Position numbers and translations under genes: made by a program | Origin: Effrenium voratum | Lineage: Eukaryota; Sar; Dinophyceae; Suessiales; Symbiodiniaceae | Direction of reading: 5' to 3' | Length of the DNA: 64,000 nucleotides | Assembly (NCBI GenBank): GCA_963377175.1 | Contig: CAUJNA010000519.1 | Coordinates: forward strand, 2,501 to 66,500 | Shown: positions 12,401 through 25,039 of the stretch, in pieces | Numbering within the stretch: position 1 is the stretch's first letter | Layout: every line of letters begins with the position of its first letter | The notes under the pieces: generated by a model | What the model was told of the DNA's origin: nothing | The model's database searches: none | What the model saw: only the letters and a program-made list of their open reading frames with translations

Positions 12401-12790
12401 ATTGATAGCAGGTAACGTGACTCTGATCAGTGTCAGCAATGTCCAAGCCCTGAAAGCTACCGAGCTGCAGATTCGGGCTGCGATGTGAGATTGTCATCAT
12501 CTTTCAGGCGCTCCTGAAACATCTCTAAGTTGCGCTGCATGCCGTAAGTTGTACATGCTGCTGTCTTTGTTGATTCAGGACCCGTGACAATATCGAGAAA
12601 ATCCGAATGATGGCATGGCCTTCTATGCAGCTTGCAGCTAGGCGCTGAAGGCGGTTACCCAGTTCGGCAACACAGCGGCAACTGTGATCAACTAAGATTG
12701 CACATCGCGCATAGGCAGCTTGATTGCCACATTGTCTTAGGCCAAAGACGAATGCACCAGCACTGCTCCAAAATGATGTGCTTGACACAC
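1..12790 (-). CDS. Gene A: spliced gene for a mosaic protein with sushi-like modules and Thr-rich stalks (partial)
   Basis: This is the span of a multi-exon gene read from about 12.8 kb down to the left edge, where it continues. The reliable part is 8695 to 1: at least ten copies of a module with the pattern C-x2-P-x4-GY-x-V-x9-F-x-V-x3-C-x3-Y-x-G-x-A-x4-C-x6-Y-x-L-x-GC. The four cysteines, the Pro after the first and the GY near the third resemble a sushi/CCP domain, but the Trp of that family is absent. Two Thr-rich runs interrupt the modules. Such a layout suggests a secreted or surface protein with O-glycosylated stalks; this is inference. The 5' exons (12.8-8.9 kb) are Cys-rich and weaker, and neither a start codon nor a signal peptide could be fixed. 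They could belong to a different gene. No catalytic motif was seen. Confidence 0.7.
628..733 (-). CDS. Gene A exon: second half of a module and start of the next
   Basis: The exon encodes CATDWFGTAEVKPC, then YELVGC, and ends at CNAP. The acceptor is CTTGCAG before a G that completes the codon of the exon above. The donor is GT directly after CCA. Joining to the next exon gives CNAP-ADSTGY, the same phrase as CRAPADTTGY in a complete module. The intron (486-627) is 142 bp with GT-AG ends. Confidence 0.85.
854..969 (-). CDS. Gene A exon: module middle, GC donor
   Basis: The exon reads EPYKLTGCRIKMC, then TAPKDTNGYSVEEKS, and ends in FFVTA plus two bases. Its donor is GC (AG then GCGGGA). The two leftover bases join the single G of the next exon to give Arg-Cys, which restores the F-x-V-x3-C phrase. 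The acceptor at GATGAG is inferred from module spacing, so the 5' boundary is less certain than the 3' boundary. Confidence 0.8.
1043..1097 (-). CDS. Gene A exon: short module segment
   Basis: A 55-base exon encodes CHDNYLGTPQVEVCAKHG. The acceptor is GTGCCAG before a single G, the same position and phase as in the exon at 628-733, just before the third-strand Cys. The donor is GTGCAAG in phase 0. Joining to the next exon gives CAKHG-EPYKLTGC, with normal module spacing. Confidence 0.8.
1195..1290 (-). CDS. Gene A exon: first half of a module, GC donor
   Basis: The exon reads VLCPPLRAAVPGYVITT, then YNFDVTA plus two bases. The donor is GC (GCGAA then GCATGG), and the leftover AA joins G of the next exon to give Lys before Cys. 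Spacing from GY to the Cys is again 18 residues. The acceptor lies within the GAGGAG just upstream and could not be fixed to the base. Confidence 0.75.
1291..2308 (-). other. Mostly intronic stretch of gene A with one possible module exon
   Basis: The first half of the module that precedes CPPLRAAVPGY must lie here, but I could not place it. A candidate lies at about 2140-2200 on the minus strand, where SKVAECTVPSETKG resembles the second half of a module. The rest has no sustained open frame with dinoflagellate-like composition. Confidence 0.35.
2309..3257 (-). CDS. Gene A exon: one complete module followed by a long Thr-rich stalk
   Basis: The exon begins with FQLTGCEPDKC and holds a full module: FIPTDTTGYIVNEDK, then FSVETKCADGYTGDAKATAC, then YHLSGCEK. 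From 3068 to 2315 it becomes about 250 residues that are almost all Thr with scattered Ser, Ile and Val. It ends in TASVQ next to a GTGCAA donor. The start is uncertain: either after the AAG at 3258-3260, or after the TGCAG at about 3295, which has a pyrimidine-rich stretch before it. A Thr run of this kind is usually read as an extended, O-glycosylated stalk. Confidence 0.75.
2315..3068 (-). repeat. Degenerate ACN repeat encoding Thr-rich stalk 2
   Basis: About 750 bases are ACN codons on the minus strand, seen as GTNGTNGT on the plus strand. All four third bases occur mixed with TCN, ATC and GTN. The mixing marks it as a coding repeat under selection for Thr/Ser rather than a pure microsatellite. 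Plus-strand Val runs and minus-strand His/Asn/Tyr runs here are shadows in other frames. Confidence 0.8.
3545..4990. repeat. Tandem array of G/C hairpin units
   Basis: Units of about 65-100 bp share ATGATGATCGAAAAAGTG and GATTCAATTAGGGGCAAA. Each is linked to a palindrome of a G run, CGGCAG and a C run that could form a strong hairpin or cruciform. A longer higher-order unit also recurs, marked by CTCATGGTACAAGTGAGG and GGCAAACTAATCCCTG at about 4100, 4400, 4710 and 4950. Copies are imperfect, with variable G-run lengths. No coding capacity is credible here. Confidence 0.85.
4991..5310. repeat. Degenerate AAAGCC-rich repeat
   Basis: Short imperfect copies of AAAAGCCACAAAGCC alternate with three copies of GCAGAGGATGCGAAA (about 5091, 5164 and 5199). 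The strand composition is strongly purine-biased. It continues the intron that holds the hairpin array. Confidence 0.7.
5388..5475 (-). CDS. Gene A exon: module middle
   Basis: The exon reads RNLHDWNMTVECDKNWHG, then HAKAQPCKAHG. It aligns with F-x-V-x3-C-x3-Y-x-G-x-A-x4-C of other modules, with Trp in place of Phe and of Tyr. The acceptor is GTTGGCAG. The donor is GAGATG after CATGGC, or GC two bases earlier. Joined upstream it gives GYALPLGS-RNLHDW, with exactly 18 residues from GY to Cys. Confidence 0.75.
5701..5809 (-). CDS. Gene A exon: module boundary
   Basis: The acceptor is TTTGCAG. The exon reads AEICETENHPYKLSGC, then HKIETCETPETMGYALPLG. The first two bases complete a Glu codon with the exon at 6555-6621, so the frame is kept across a 745-base intron. 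The 3' boundary near 5701 is ambiguous because AGC occurs at both ends of the next intron. Confidence 0.8.
6555..6621 (-). CDS. Gene A exon: short module segment
   Basis: A 67-base exon encodes VVVFSVNAWCADGYYGTAKVDA. The acceptor is CTTGAG and the donor is GTGGCTT in phase 1. Both neighbours join in frame and restore the 18-residue spacing from GY to Cys. ADGYYGTA is a near-exact copy of the C-x3-Y-x-G-x-A core. Confidence 0.85.
6725..7239 (-). CDS. Gene A exon: module end, Thr-rich stalk 1, next module start
   Basis: The exon begins after CATCAG with GAPGFSGFAKVTKC and YSVEGC. From 7160 to 6797 it is about 120 residues of Thr with some Ser, Ile and Val. It then resumes a module with IVFYCRDASDAEKTGYG and VVVHTLE. 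The donor is GA (CTCGAG then GACAATG). Here the stalk is inserted between two modules, as in the exon at 2309-3257. Confidence 0.85.
7838..7884 (-). CDS. Gene A micro-exon
   Basis: A 47-base exon encodes RETDMTRLAFDVSAD plus one base. The acceptor is CTGTTAG and the donor is GTGCCC in phase 1. The single T joins GT of the exon at 7239 to make Cys, giving FDVSAD-CAPGFSG. The intron is 7240-7837 with GT-AG ends. Confidence 0.8.
8008..8073 (-). CDS. Gene A exon: module boundary, GC donor
   Basis: A 66-base exon encodes LSGCRAQKCSTPKKMEGYDVS plus AA. The donor is GC (AA then GCCTCAG) and the acceptor is CCTGAG. Phases match on both sides. This module has 20 rather than 18 residues between GY and Cys, the only clear length variant. 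Confidence 0.8.
8129..8184 (-). CDS. Gene A exon: module second half, GC donor
   Basis: The exon reads DYTGSAKVTECELDQLPY plus AG. The donor is GC (AG then GCGCATTG). The leftover AG joins G of the next exon to give PYR-LSGC, as in other modules. The acceptor CCAAG is the best in-frame choice but leaves two residues fewer between Cys and Tyr than usual. Confidence 0.7.
8262..8348 (-). CDS. Gene A exon: module first half
   Basis: An 87-base exon (29 codons) encodes VCLTPNETQGYLVTETS, then KFSVGAAC. The acceptor is GACTCAG and the donor is GC after TGT. The spacing from GY to Cys is exactly 18 residues. Confidence 0.8.
8552..8695 (-). CDS. Gene A exon: divergent module end
   Basis: The exon reads GDLAVDVPKSAEDRC, then HVGGCWTFHEKQ. 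It aligns loosely with the end of a module. Its GC donor (CAA then GCTGCC) joins CAG-GTCTGC of the next exon in phase 0 to give KQ-VCLTP. The acceptor is probably GGCAG near 8696. This is the first recognisable module of the protein. Confidence 0.6.
9000..9190 (-). CDS. Candidate exon upstream of the modules
   Basis: The minus strand reads FNTPACFLRLASLNHE, then LKLQVEIISAVDKSGENLQL and WRVALGSN. Codons are G/C-rich in the third position and the alternation suggests beta strands. No known family was recognised. Possible acceptor at TACCACAG and donor near GTCGC-GCTTGG. The plus strand here also has an open frame but of lower quality. Confidence 0.5.
9765..9930 (-). CDS. Candidate Cys-rich exon upstream of the modules
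   Basis: One minus frame reads SWVVRDYSWVDDPC, then HVWDLLSDALCC, PLPGTEGVRC and TEGLQHESC. Cysteine spacing is regular, and the composition fits the other Cys-rich exons at 10.1-11.1 kb. No known domain was recognised. Confidence 0.45.
10061..10218 (-). CDS. Candidate exon, Cys-rich segment
   Basis: The exon reads IVTEHVFGFGQCCPCEENF, then TVFGELAGIKLLDHKGAC, INCVGG and ADAWLK. The acceptor CGCAAG joins the exon at 10286-10404 in phase 0 across a short GT-AG intron. The donor is GTGGCAAC. It has four to five cysteines over about 40 residues but no family was recognised. Confidence 0.6.
10286..10404 (-). CDS. Candidate exon joined to the 10061-10218 exon
   Basis: The acceptor is GAATGCAG. 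The exon reads SCGQAYAGKMTGFKSENS, then LEAGKITVQLKAETQREMV and LT, with a GTGAGG donor in phase 0. The alternating hydrophobic pattern suggests beta structure. The intron of 67 bases to the next exon is typical of the short introns in this gene. Confidence 0.65.
10405..10929. other. G-rich interval without a supported gene
   Basis: Plus-strand G/T-rich sequence from about 10425 to 10680 (GGGGGTGGTGGGTTGG and similar) resembles other low-complexity stretches. No frame looks coding. Confidence 0.5.
10930..11090 (-). CDS. Candidate Cys-rich exon
   Basis: One minus frame without Met reads ASCDSMQLFDCKSSMSHAKG, then TKDVGGFVKLDGPRRC and GPCWPYIKLAPKQWLQ. The paired Cys pattern is like that of the 10.1-10.4 kb exons. 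Splice sites were not fixed. Confidence 0.5.
11100..12180. other. Interval with no confident gene
   Basis: A plus-strand frame at 11506-11730 and minus frames at 11101-11637 are open but give no motif. They are probably intronic. From 11700 to 12180 nothing coding is apparent. Confidence 0.4.
12190..12430 (-). CDS. Candidate exon of unknown function
   Basis: The minus strand reads QWNVTHVHMWDDATHHVVFE, then LRAAFEVALAAEKWCSANES and SQRAQTISRVVLDC. It has high-quality amphipathic helix character and G/C-ending codons. No family was recognised. It lies downstream of the PIPK stop codon, so it is provisionally placed at the 5' end of gene A. Confidence 0.5.
12560..12770 (-). CDS. Candidate exon of unknown function
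   Basis: The minus strand reads GAFVFGLRQCGNQAAYARC, then AILVDHSCRCVAELGNRL and ASCIEGHAIIRIFSIL. It is plausible as protein. Its position just after the kinase stop codon makes it the most 5' candidate exon of gene A. Start codon and splice sites are unresolved. Confidence 0.4.
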
Positions 12791-12910
12791 ATGAAAAGCC
12801 CGGGATATTCAGTTTGGCTCTTCAAGCACTCTACCTAAAGCAGCACCAACCCCTAGAACTACAGAATATTTTCTTGAGAGAGGCCCATACGTGGGTTCAA
12901 CTCGCCTGTG

Positions 12911-17990
<5,080 letters not shown>

Positions 17991-18810
17991 CCAGCTCGCC
18001 AACCAGTAGCCAAGTACATGCTCGAGCGAGCATTCGCTGTCCCTCTACTCCCGCCTGAGAGCCATGTGATCCTTCCAGGAACCCGTCGGGCACTTCATGC
18101 GCTGCCCTCAGCTGTGAGAAGTGCTGGTCGTTCAGCACCTGGCATGTGGCGCAGGCAACACGTGGCCCAACTTCACGCTAGATTGCGACATGGAAAACGC
18201 AAGCTTCTGCCCAAATTGTGATGAGTCACAGCATGTGTTTGGGCGTATGCTGGCCACAGGCATGGCGTAGCGGGGAAGGTTTGTGGCGTCTACGCCTGGA
18301 GATTGTCATCACTGCAAAGGGAGGCACCGATTGAAGTCTCAGCTTTTGAGTTTCGTGCCCTGCCGCTGCCACCACTTCTTGCCGACGTGTGGTGAAAGAT
18401 GCAGTTCACGCATACTGGCAGTTGCAATGAAATCGCCTCGGCCCCCAGGGCCGGCAAGCGGTCAGACCCAGTCAAATTCACCTGCGCTTGGCCCAAGCTC
18501 ACTGCCTCTTTCTGTAGCTCTCTGCAGCTCTCGTTCTGGCCCTTGAAGCCATGTGGAAACACAAGACTTCAAGGCAAACTAAGCACGGTGTATACCTCAA
18601 AGCCAGCCTAAAGCGGACTGGCCGAGGCGCGCAACGCAAAGCGTTTACAATTAGTCGAGTTTCTACTGCCTTAAGTCAGAAGCTTTCTTGCCAAGGACAC
18701 TTTGCCCTTTCCTCGCGCGCAAGTCGCCAGTGGCTAGAGAAGCAGCATCCTATCCAGGCTCAACTTCAACACATCCGTGGTAGGGTTCGTCACACGAGGT
18801 CTTCATCAAC

Positions 18811-19104
18811 TCACCATGTACCTAAAGCATGCACAGCTCCCGAGCTGCACTGCAGTGGAGCAGCTTGCATGTTCAGAACTGCATTGAACAGTTGAACTAT
18901 GCAGCTTGCCAAACCAGGCCGCTTGAGCAAAGGCTTAGCAATGCGATTCCAGCTCCAAGGCACCTCCACCAAGCGACCTCCTATACGGGCGCGGTTAGCC
19001 GACCTTAATGCCCGCAGCTTGTCTGGCGTTGACCTCTTGCAATGCAAATGTGAAGCATACTCCACAACTCCATCAAATAGGTTGCTCGATGCAAGAAACT
19101 GCAA
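18811..19104 (-). CDS. Candidate exon upstream of the kinase
   Basis: The minus strand reads SSNLFDGVVEYASHLHC, then RSANRARIGGRLVEVPWSW, NRIAKPLLKRPGLASCIVQL and FNAVLNMQ. It could be kinase N-terminal sequence or a separate protein segment. No family was recognised. Confidence 0.4.
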   Translation of the reverse strand: MQFLASSNLFDGVVEYASHLHCKRSTPDKLRALRSANRARIGGRLVEVPWSWNRIAKPLLKRPGLASCIVQLFNAVLNMQAAPLQCSSGAVHALGTW

Positions 19105-19455
19105 ACTGAGGTCCTAACGAACCCAAGAGAGGGGTTCTGGCCTTCTCAAGGCAGCTGCATGGGAACATCTGCAATAAACCTGGCAACCGGAATGCCAGTG
19201 CTCAAGGCCAACGGCAAGTCACGATGGCCTGACTACCAATGCAGGTGCCAAGCCGAGGAAAGAAGCTCGTGCAATGCAGTTGTGCGTTTTGCCGGGGTCT
19301 TTTCATGTGCTGTGTGTGTGTGTGAGTGTCAGGGTTGGCGGGCTCCAATATGTGTCTGCGCACATTGAACTGCAAAAGTGGCCATGCTTGTACTTGTACG
19401 TTTCGTATCTTTCTGCGTCAAAACACATGTTTTATGAGAATAGCCACTCGCTTCT

Positions 19456-19520
19456 TGGGGGGCGGGCGAGGGTGGGTGGATGGGTGGGTGGATGGGTGGA
19501 CGGGTGGACGGGTAGATGGT
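19456..19520. repeat. GGTGGAT/GGTGGAC short tandem repeat
   Basis: Imperfect GGGTGGATGGGTGGACGGG copies with a strong G bias. Nothing coding is apparent. Confidence 0.8.
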
Positions 19521-20405
19521 TGCTGAACTCTTACACTTACTTGTTCACTTCTCTGTGTGTGGATGTCCTTGCATCTAGATTGTGAAGGCATCTCAGCTCA
19601 TTTGGGCCGAGGACAAGTGCTGCCGTCTTGGCGTCTTGATCACTTTACACAATACAAAGCATCGATTCGAGCTTGACCTTGTCAGCAAGTGTCAGAAGGT
19701 TGCAACCGAAGTCCCTCCTTCAAGGTCTCTCGCTTTTGAGCTAGTCCTGCGAGTCTACCAGGTCCATCACTTTGGCATCCGATGCACGGTGTCACGGGAT
19801 TCATCGGACTTTCCACCTTGAGCGCTCTTTTGCCTCACTGCGTGGCAGCGAAAGGGTGAAACAGGCATGTTTGCAGTTGATTTACATTGCTGCATGCAAG
19901 CTACAAACATGCCAATTGGTGTTGTGTCTCTTGCTTTGGCATTGTTCATTCTAGCGGGCGCATGTTGAAAAGCTGTTTTTCCTGTTCAAGAGTGCGTGTC
20001 AAAGCTTTCAAAGATCGTTCGATTGAGATAACAGCAATATTTACGTTGAACTGCCTAACAACAAGCTTCATGAATGCAGACCCTTATTCGTGAATTCTGT
20101 CATTGTTTGATACATGGCAAACAAGCATACCTTTCACAGGCAATAACATGCGCAGCGGTGAAACTGTGTGAGACCTTCCGGCACAAAGCGCATGTTGTTT
20201 CACTGCCTGCACAAGGTTCCTGATCTCAAACGTTGGCACGCAGCCAAAGCAGAAATCAGCCTATGACACGACCAGCGTGCCAGTCAGGCCAGCCATCACG
20301 ATTCCTGCACTGCCAGCAACCAGGCTCAAGCATCATGCCATCGCCCAGCATGGCCAGCCACAAACTGCCCAAAGATCCGGAAAACACCCAAGAGAAACAA
20401 CTGTC

Positions 20406-20700
20406 TCAGCAAGAAACGAGTCTATCCAATCCTCTGAAAGGATGGATCCGAGCTGCCGTAAGACCAGACCCCAGCCTTATGAGCTGCTCCTTGATGATGC
20501 GGTTCAGTTGCCGATGCTCTCGGGCCTTTGTCTTGTAAGGCAAGTTGGCTAATAGCTCAGCTCTTTCTCCAAGTGGAAGAGCGACCGCGCCGAATGCTCG
20601 GACTCTAGCATGGCTGGAATCGCAGGTCTCCGCACTCATAGCCTCCGGAAGCAAACAAAACACGGGCTCAACTCTGCGCAGCGCCCGATCACACCCGCTT
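20406..20700 (-). CDS. Candidate exon, charged helical segment
   Basis: The minus strand reads PEAMSAETCDSSHARVRAFG, then AVALPLGERAELLANLP and REHRQLNRIIKEQLIRLGSG. It has long helical stretches and G/C-ending codons. The plus strand is also open but less convincing. It may belong to the cytosolic part of the membrane protein upstream or to the kinase gene. Confidence 0.45.
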
Positions 20701-21280
20701 TTCCATTTGAAAGCTGCAGGCAGTGAATTGTTCTCAACACCGCACAAAAAGCTTAAGCCAGCTGAAGTGAAAATTGCAGGAGAGTCCCAGGATCATATCA
20801 GTGCTACTGTACATGCAACCACTCTCATGGGGCAGGTCCCCTTCTTCAAAAAACTGGGTGTGACCCTCTTCCTCTATTGTCTATGGTCTAGGAGCGGTTT
20901 CACAAAGCCACACAACTGTCACCACGAATGCTAGATGTCAATCTAGGAACAGGTCACAAATATCACAGCCCCTGCCTCGTTGGCACTGGACCTGAAAGCG
21001 GCAGGGAATATGGCACCAAGCGTGGGCGCCATTTCCCTCCCCTCCGCCATGCCCTTTAGTTCCTGCCTTCCGGTATACGGAGTGCCCGGGACACTGGATA
21101 TCTGGGATATGCTGTCCCAAGCCTGGCTCACTCTGCTCTGCCACTCTGGTCACAGCGCAATCACTGCTTCATTGCTGGACAAACGAAATGATGAGCACGT
21201 CTGTGCCAGAACGCAGGACGCATCACTTTTTGTTGGAGAGTAAGGATATCATGTAGCGCAAAGGCAACTTGAGTTCCATC

Positions 21281-24200
21281 TCACCCTTGCTTGTGGGCTC
21301 CTGCAAGGAACTCTACAGCTCCCTCCGTTCTTGTACTCAGCAAGCGCCTGACTCGTTGGCAGACATTCACCCGTTGTGCTTGTATTTCTGTTTTGCGGTT
21401 GCCTGCTCCTTTGGACATCGCAGCTGGCCGCTGTCGCACGCGCCTCGATGCCTGGGGTGTACTCCACCTTGCGGGAACCTCAGGCAGTGCCTGGACCTCC
21501 CAAAAGGAGTCGGCAAGAGACTGGAGCTGTCGGACTTCCCATATGGGCCATATCATTGGTGGAACACCAACCACTTTTCAGGGGCTTCCTGATTAAGATT
21601 CACAGCCATATCCGGGGGTGTTAAGGGTCCCCTTGCATGCGGAAAACTGGCCCTGGTACGGTCGGAACTGTCCTCAGGCTCCGAGCCGTTTCTTCTCAGC
21701 CGAACGCAAGCAGCTGCCTTGGCCTCACTGCTCCGCCAACTGACGAGCATTGTGTGGGTCGAAGACGCACAGAAGTGGAAGCGATTTGGAAATTGACACG
21801 TGTCAGCGATACATCCCTGACTGCTTCACTGTTCAATTTTGGCAAACTACAAGCAGAAGCAAGGCAGCTTATGCTTGACGTTGCTTGTATGTCCGGCAAA
21901 TTCCACGCCTACAATGTCTGCGCAAAACAAAACCAAAAAGTGAGGAATTGTCTTGGATTGCAGAATTGAAATCAGCCACTTGGTGCAAACAGTTCAGAAG
22001 CCTCCGATTCGAGCACGCCGATTGATGCCTGGGGCCAAGGCAGAGCTCGCTGAGCGCCACTGCTGCTGTTCGAGAGACGCCGGCTGCGGCTGCCATAGCG
22101 GTCCTTGCAACTCAACAGACAGCTAGTTGGATTTAACGGTTTCCACATCTGGTCACAAGTAAGGCACAGAATGTGTGTTGCCCCGCTCCTGACGCGCCTG
22201 CAGGCCAAATGCCCTGATCAGGCCGCTTGCCACGTGCCAGCTTGCCTGATATGCGGGAAGGCACCCTTTATCTTGTTGCCATCACCAAAACTGCGCTCCC
22301 AGGCCCCGAACGTGGCAGTGCTCCGCAACTCCGCGACTTCTGCAGCCTGCACCAAGCCAAACCGCAACTCAGGCCTCCTGAAGCTATCGCAAGATCGACA
22401 TCCCAAACCAACCGTTCCGAGCGCTGAGCTTGTGCTCAGCACCGACTCAAGCAGCAGCGTTGCCTGAAATCCGCCTCGCGGGGCGGCCAGCTTGGCCTGG
22501 CACATGCAAGAAAATCCTTGATGTGCCATGACAGCTTTGAGCCAAATGTGCCAGCTAGTGGCTCATGGAGATAAGTTAAATTATTGGTCGTTGCCATCGA
22601 GAAATAAGTGCATGCATTGAGAAATAAGTGTGATAAAGAAATGCAGATAAAGTGTGCTCATAAAGTATTTGCTGTTGTTGGTGTGTTGTGATGTTGAAAA
22701 AGAGGCTGGAACACATATAGCTGGCTCACCGCAGCGCAAGGTGCAAAAGTGGCACAGCGAAAGAGAGTGATTTGCATGCTGAGGCCACGGCTGCAAAGGG
22801 GCCATGAGTTCTAGTCAAGGATCAAGCTGAACTATGTCTAGTGGAGTTGTGATTGCACTTAGTTGCCGTGCAATGCCTCAGTAGATACCTTGACAGGTCT
22901 CTGGGCTTGCTTTCTGTGTCTGTGCCTGCGCTGCGTCTTGATACCGACCTTGTAACCATAGGTTGGCGAGAAGAGGGAGCGAAAGACGCACCAACCAAGT
23001 TCAAGTGAAACGTTCAATAAGATCATGGCAGCATTTGAAGTGTTCAAGATCGGCTGTGGCGCCTACTTACCTTCAGCCAGTGTGACACAAAACGCTCCCC
23101 ATAGTGCTGTTTTGTTTGGCGTGGACCAAATTCGGCTCGGCATTCACACTCACCCCTGGTTGGGCAGCATCTTCCGCTTAAAGTGCTCATTGATGCGAAA
23201 CGAAATCATCTGACTGAAAAAGAAGAGAAACACAAAAACAACTCTTGGGATCCTGTGTAGTCCAAACGGCATAAAAAGCTGCTGGTTGCAGTTGTGCATG
23301 CATATCGCACATTGCCATGATGCCGCTTGGCGGTACATGACGGCGTCATGGGGCAAGCGCTGCCCCACTGTGCGGCCTTGCCTCAATCTTGGACGTGATA
23401 CTGTGAGACGCTGTTCTTCTGCTCTTTGGTCATACTACGCTGAAGCGTCATGACATTGGTCCAAAAGCAAGATGCTGAAGGTACTGTGGAAGGCGGATTC
23501 GTTCTGGTTGGAAGCAAAACAACAAAAGCAACCTATCCACCACAATTCATGCTTACAACCTAGCGGTTGCGCCTATTCTTTGAAAAATGGAACAGCTAAG
23601 TCACAATGTGACAATGACTCACTTTTTCCGGCCCTTTTGCTTTTTCTTTGGAGCCTGGCGGCAAGTACTCATTCCATGCAACAAGGTGCTGGAGGCATAT
23701 CAGGTTTTCTTAGTTTATTGATGCTGCATCTGCCCGCCAAAGTGCAAAAGTGCAGCCAGCCTCGTCCTCGCCCTCCGACTCGACTGTCTCTTTGATGTCT
23801 TCTGGTGCTACTGGCGCCTTGAAGCCCCGGTGACTCCACTTGGAGTCAAAAAAAGAAGCTTACTTATGATCATTCAATCACGGTCGCTTTGTGACATTGA
23901 TAATTCTCTACCTCAAGGGGTAACAAGCAAGTCAGAGTCAGTCAGAGATCAGACAGGGCACAACTTCGCTCTGCCGTCTGCAGCAGCAGCAAAGCTTTTG
24001 GGTCAACCCCTTGCAGCGCGGTCATTGGATGATTATTGAAAACTGCTGTGAACACTCAACCTGGAGCAAAGCTTGGACAAATACTTGTTGTTAGTCAAGC
24101 AGAAGCTGGCCGTGTTTTTCCAACACCTACGTGCACTGCGTGCCGTTTGGTGCAGACAAGAGACAAGCTTGCTGATCCGCCTGAGAGATTGTGCCCCGGC

Positions 24201-24420
24201 ACTTTCCCCGATTCTGTCACAAACTGGCTTCAAGCCAAGCTGCTGTCCAAGCTGATTCAACCGTTGGCCCAGATATTGGTCCCAGAGCCGCCATACCTTC
24301 AGGGCACTCGCACGTGAAAGGCCAAGCTGCCCTTTCCCTCTTACTATATGCTCCCTCTCTATCTCTCGCTCTTTCTCTCTCTCTCTCTCTCTCCCTCTCT
24401 CTCTTGCCCTCCCTCTTACT
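21281..24420. other. Interval with weak exon candidates only
   Basis: A minus frame at about 21430-21570 reads PMIWPIWEVRQLQSLADSFW and another at about 22400-22480 reads PRGGFQATLLLESVLS. Neither has a clear partner exon. A CT microsatellite is present at 24359-24420. The rest gives nothing to support. Confidence 0.3.
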
Positions 24421-24639
24421 CTTGCTCTTCACCCAAATGGTTGGTTGTCTGTGTTTGTGTGTGGGACGGTCTGGGCGCTCGCAGCCACTGCCACCCAGCC
24501 TGCCCCACTGCATAAGCCAGGGGTTCAGGGTTGGGGCTCGGCACAAGCTTGCATGACACGGCCGGCCCCATATTCAATCCAAGAACCCATGCCCCGCAAG
24601 CCCACGCAGACAAGTCTGCATGGGCCGGCAGGTAAGACG

Positions 24640-24760
24640 GCATGGCATCCGCGCTAGCAGGATATCCCAACCAAGCTGTTCCCACAGCGATCCCTCGCAG
24701 CGCGTCCCGGAGAATGGCAACCCCGATCGCCCCATCGAGTTTTGGTATTATTCGCGCACG
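24640..24760 (-). CDS. Candidate hydrophobic exon
   Basis: The minus strand reads PKLDGAIGVAILRDALRG, then IAVGTAWLGYPASADAMP. It is moderately hydrophobic and could be part of a membrane segment. Confidence 0.35.
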
Positions 24761-24820
24761 CACCGGCAGCAAGCAAGGGAGCCTCCGCCGCCAAATACTC
24801 AGTAGCGGTATGGTTGGTTG

Positions 24821-25039
24821 TTAAGATGTTGGCTCCGAGTTTGTATCGTCAATGGCCACGCCATGGCCCGCCTCATCCGGGCTGAGCATTGCGGCGCTGT
24901 AGGTTGGAATGCCAAACGCGCGCTTGAGTGACAGGCGCGCTAGCGCGCGCCTCTTCTTAGCTGCTTTGGGATAAACGATCTGAGCTCTCAGGGCTGCTTG
25001 CAGATTGGCGGTCTCTTCTGTGGAGAGTTTTGGCGGCAT
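24821..25039 (-). CDS. Candidate exon: basic helical segment
   Basis: The frame starts MPPKLSTEETANLQAALR, continues PKAAKKRRALARLSLKRAFG and AAMLSPDEAGHGVAIDD, and ends at a stop codon. The basic helix is typical of a cytosolic loop that follows a membrane span. It could be an internal exon, a C-terminal exon, or a small separate gene of 72 residues. Confidence 0.5.
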   Translation of the reverse strand: MPPKLSTEETANLQAALRAQIVYPKAAKKRRALARLSLKRAFGIPTYSAAMLSPDEAGHGVAIDDTNSEPTS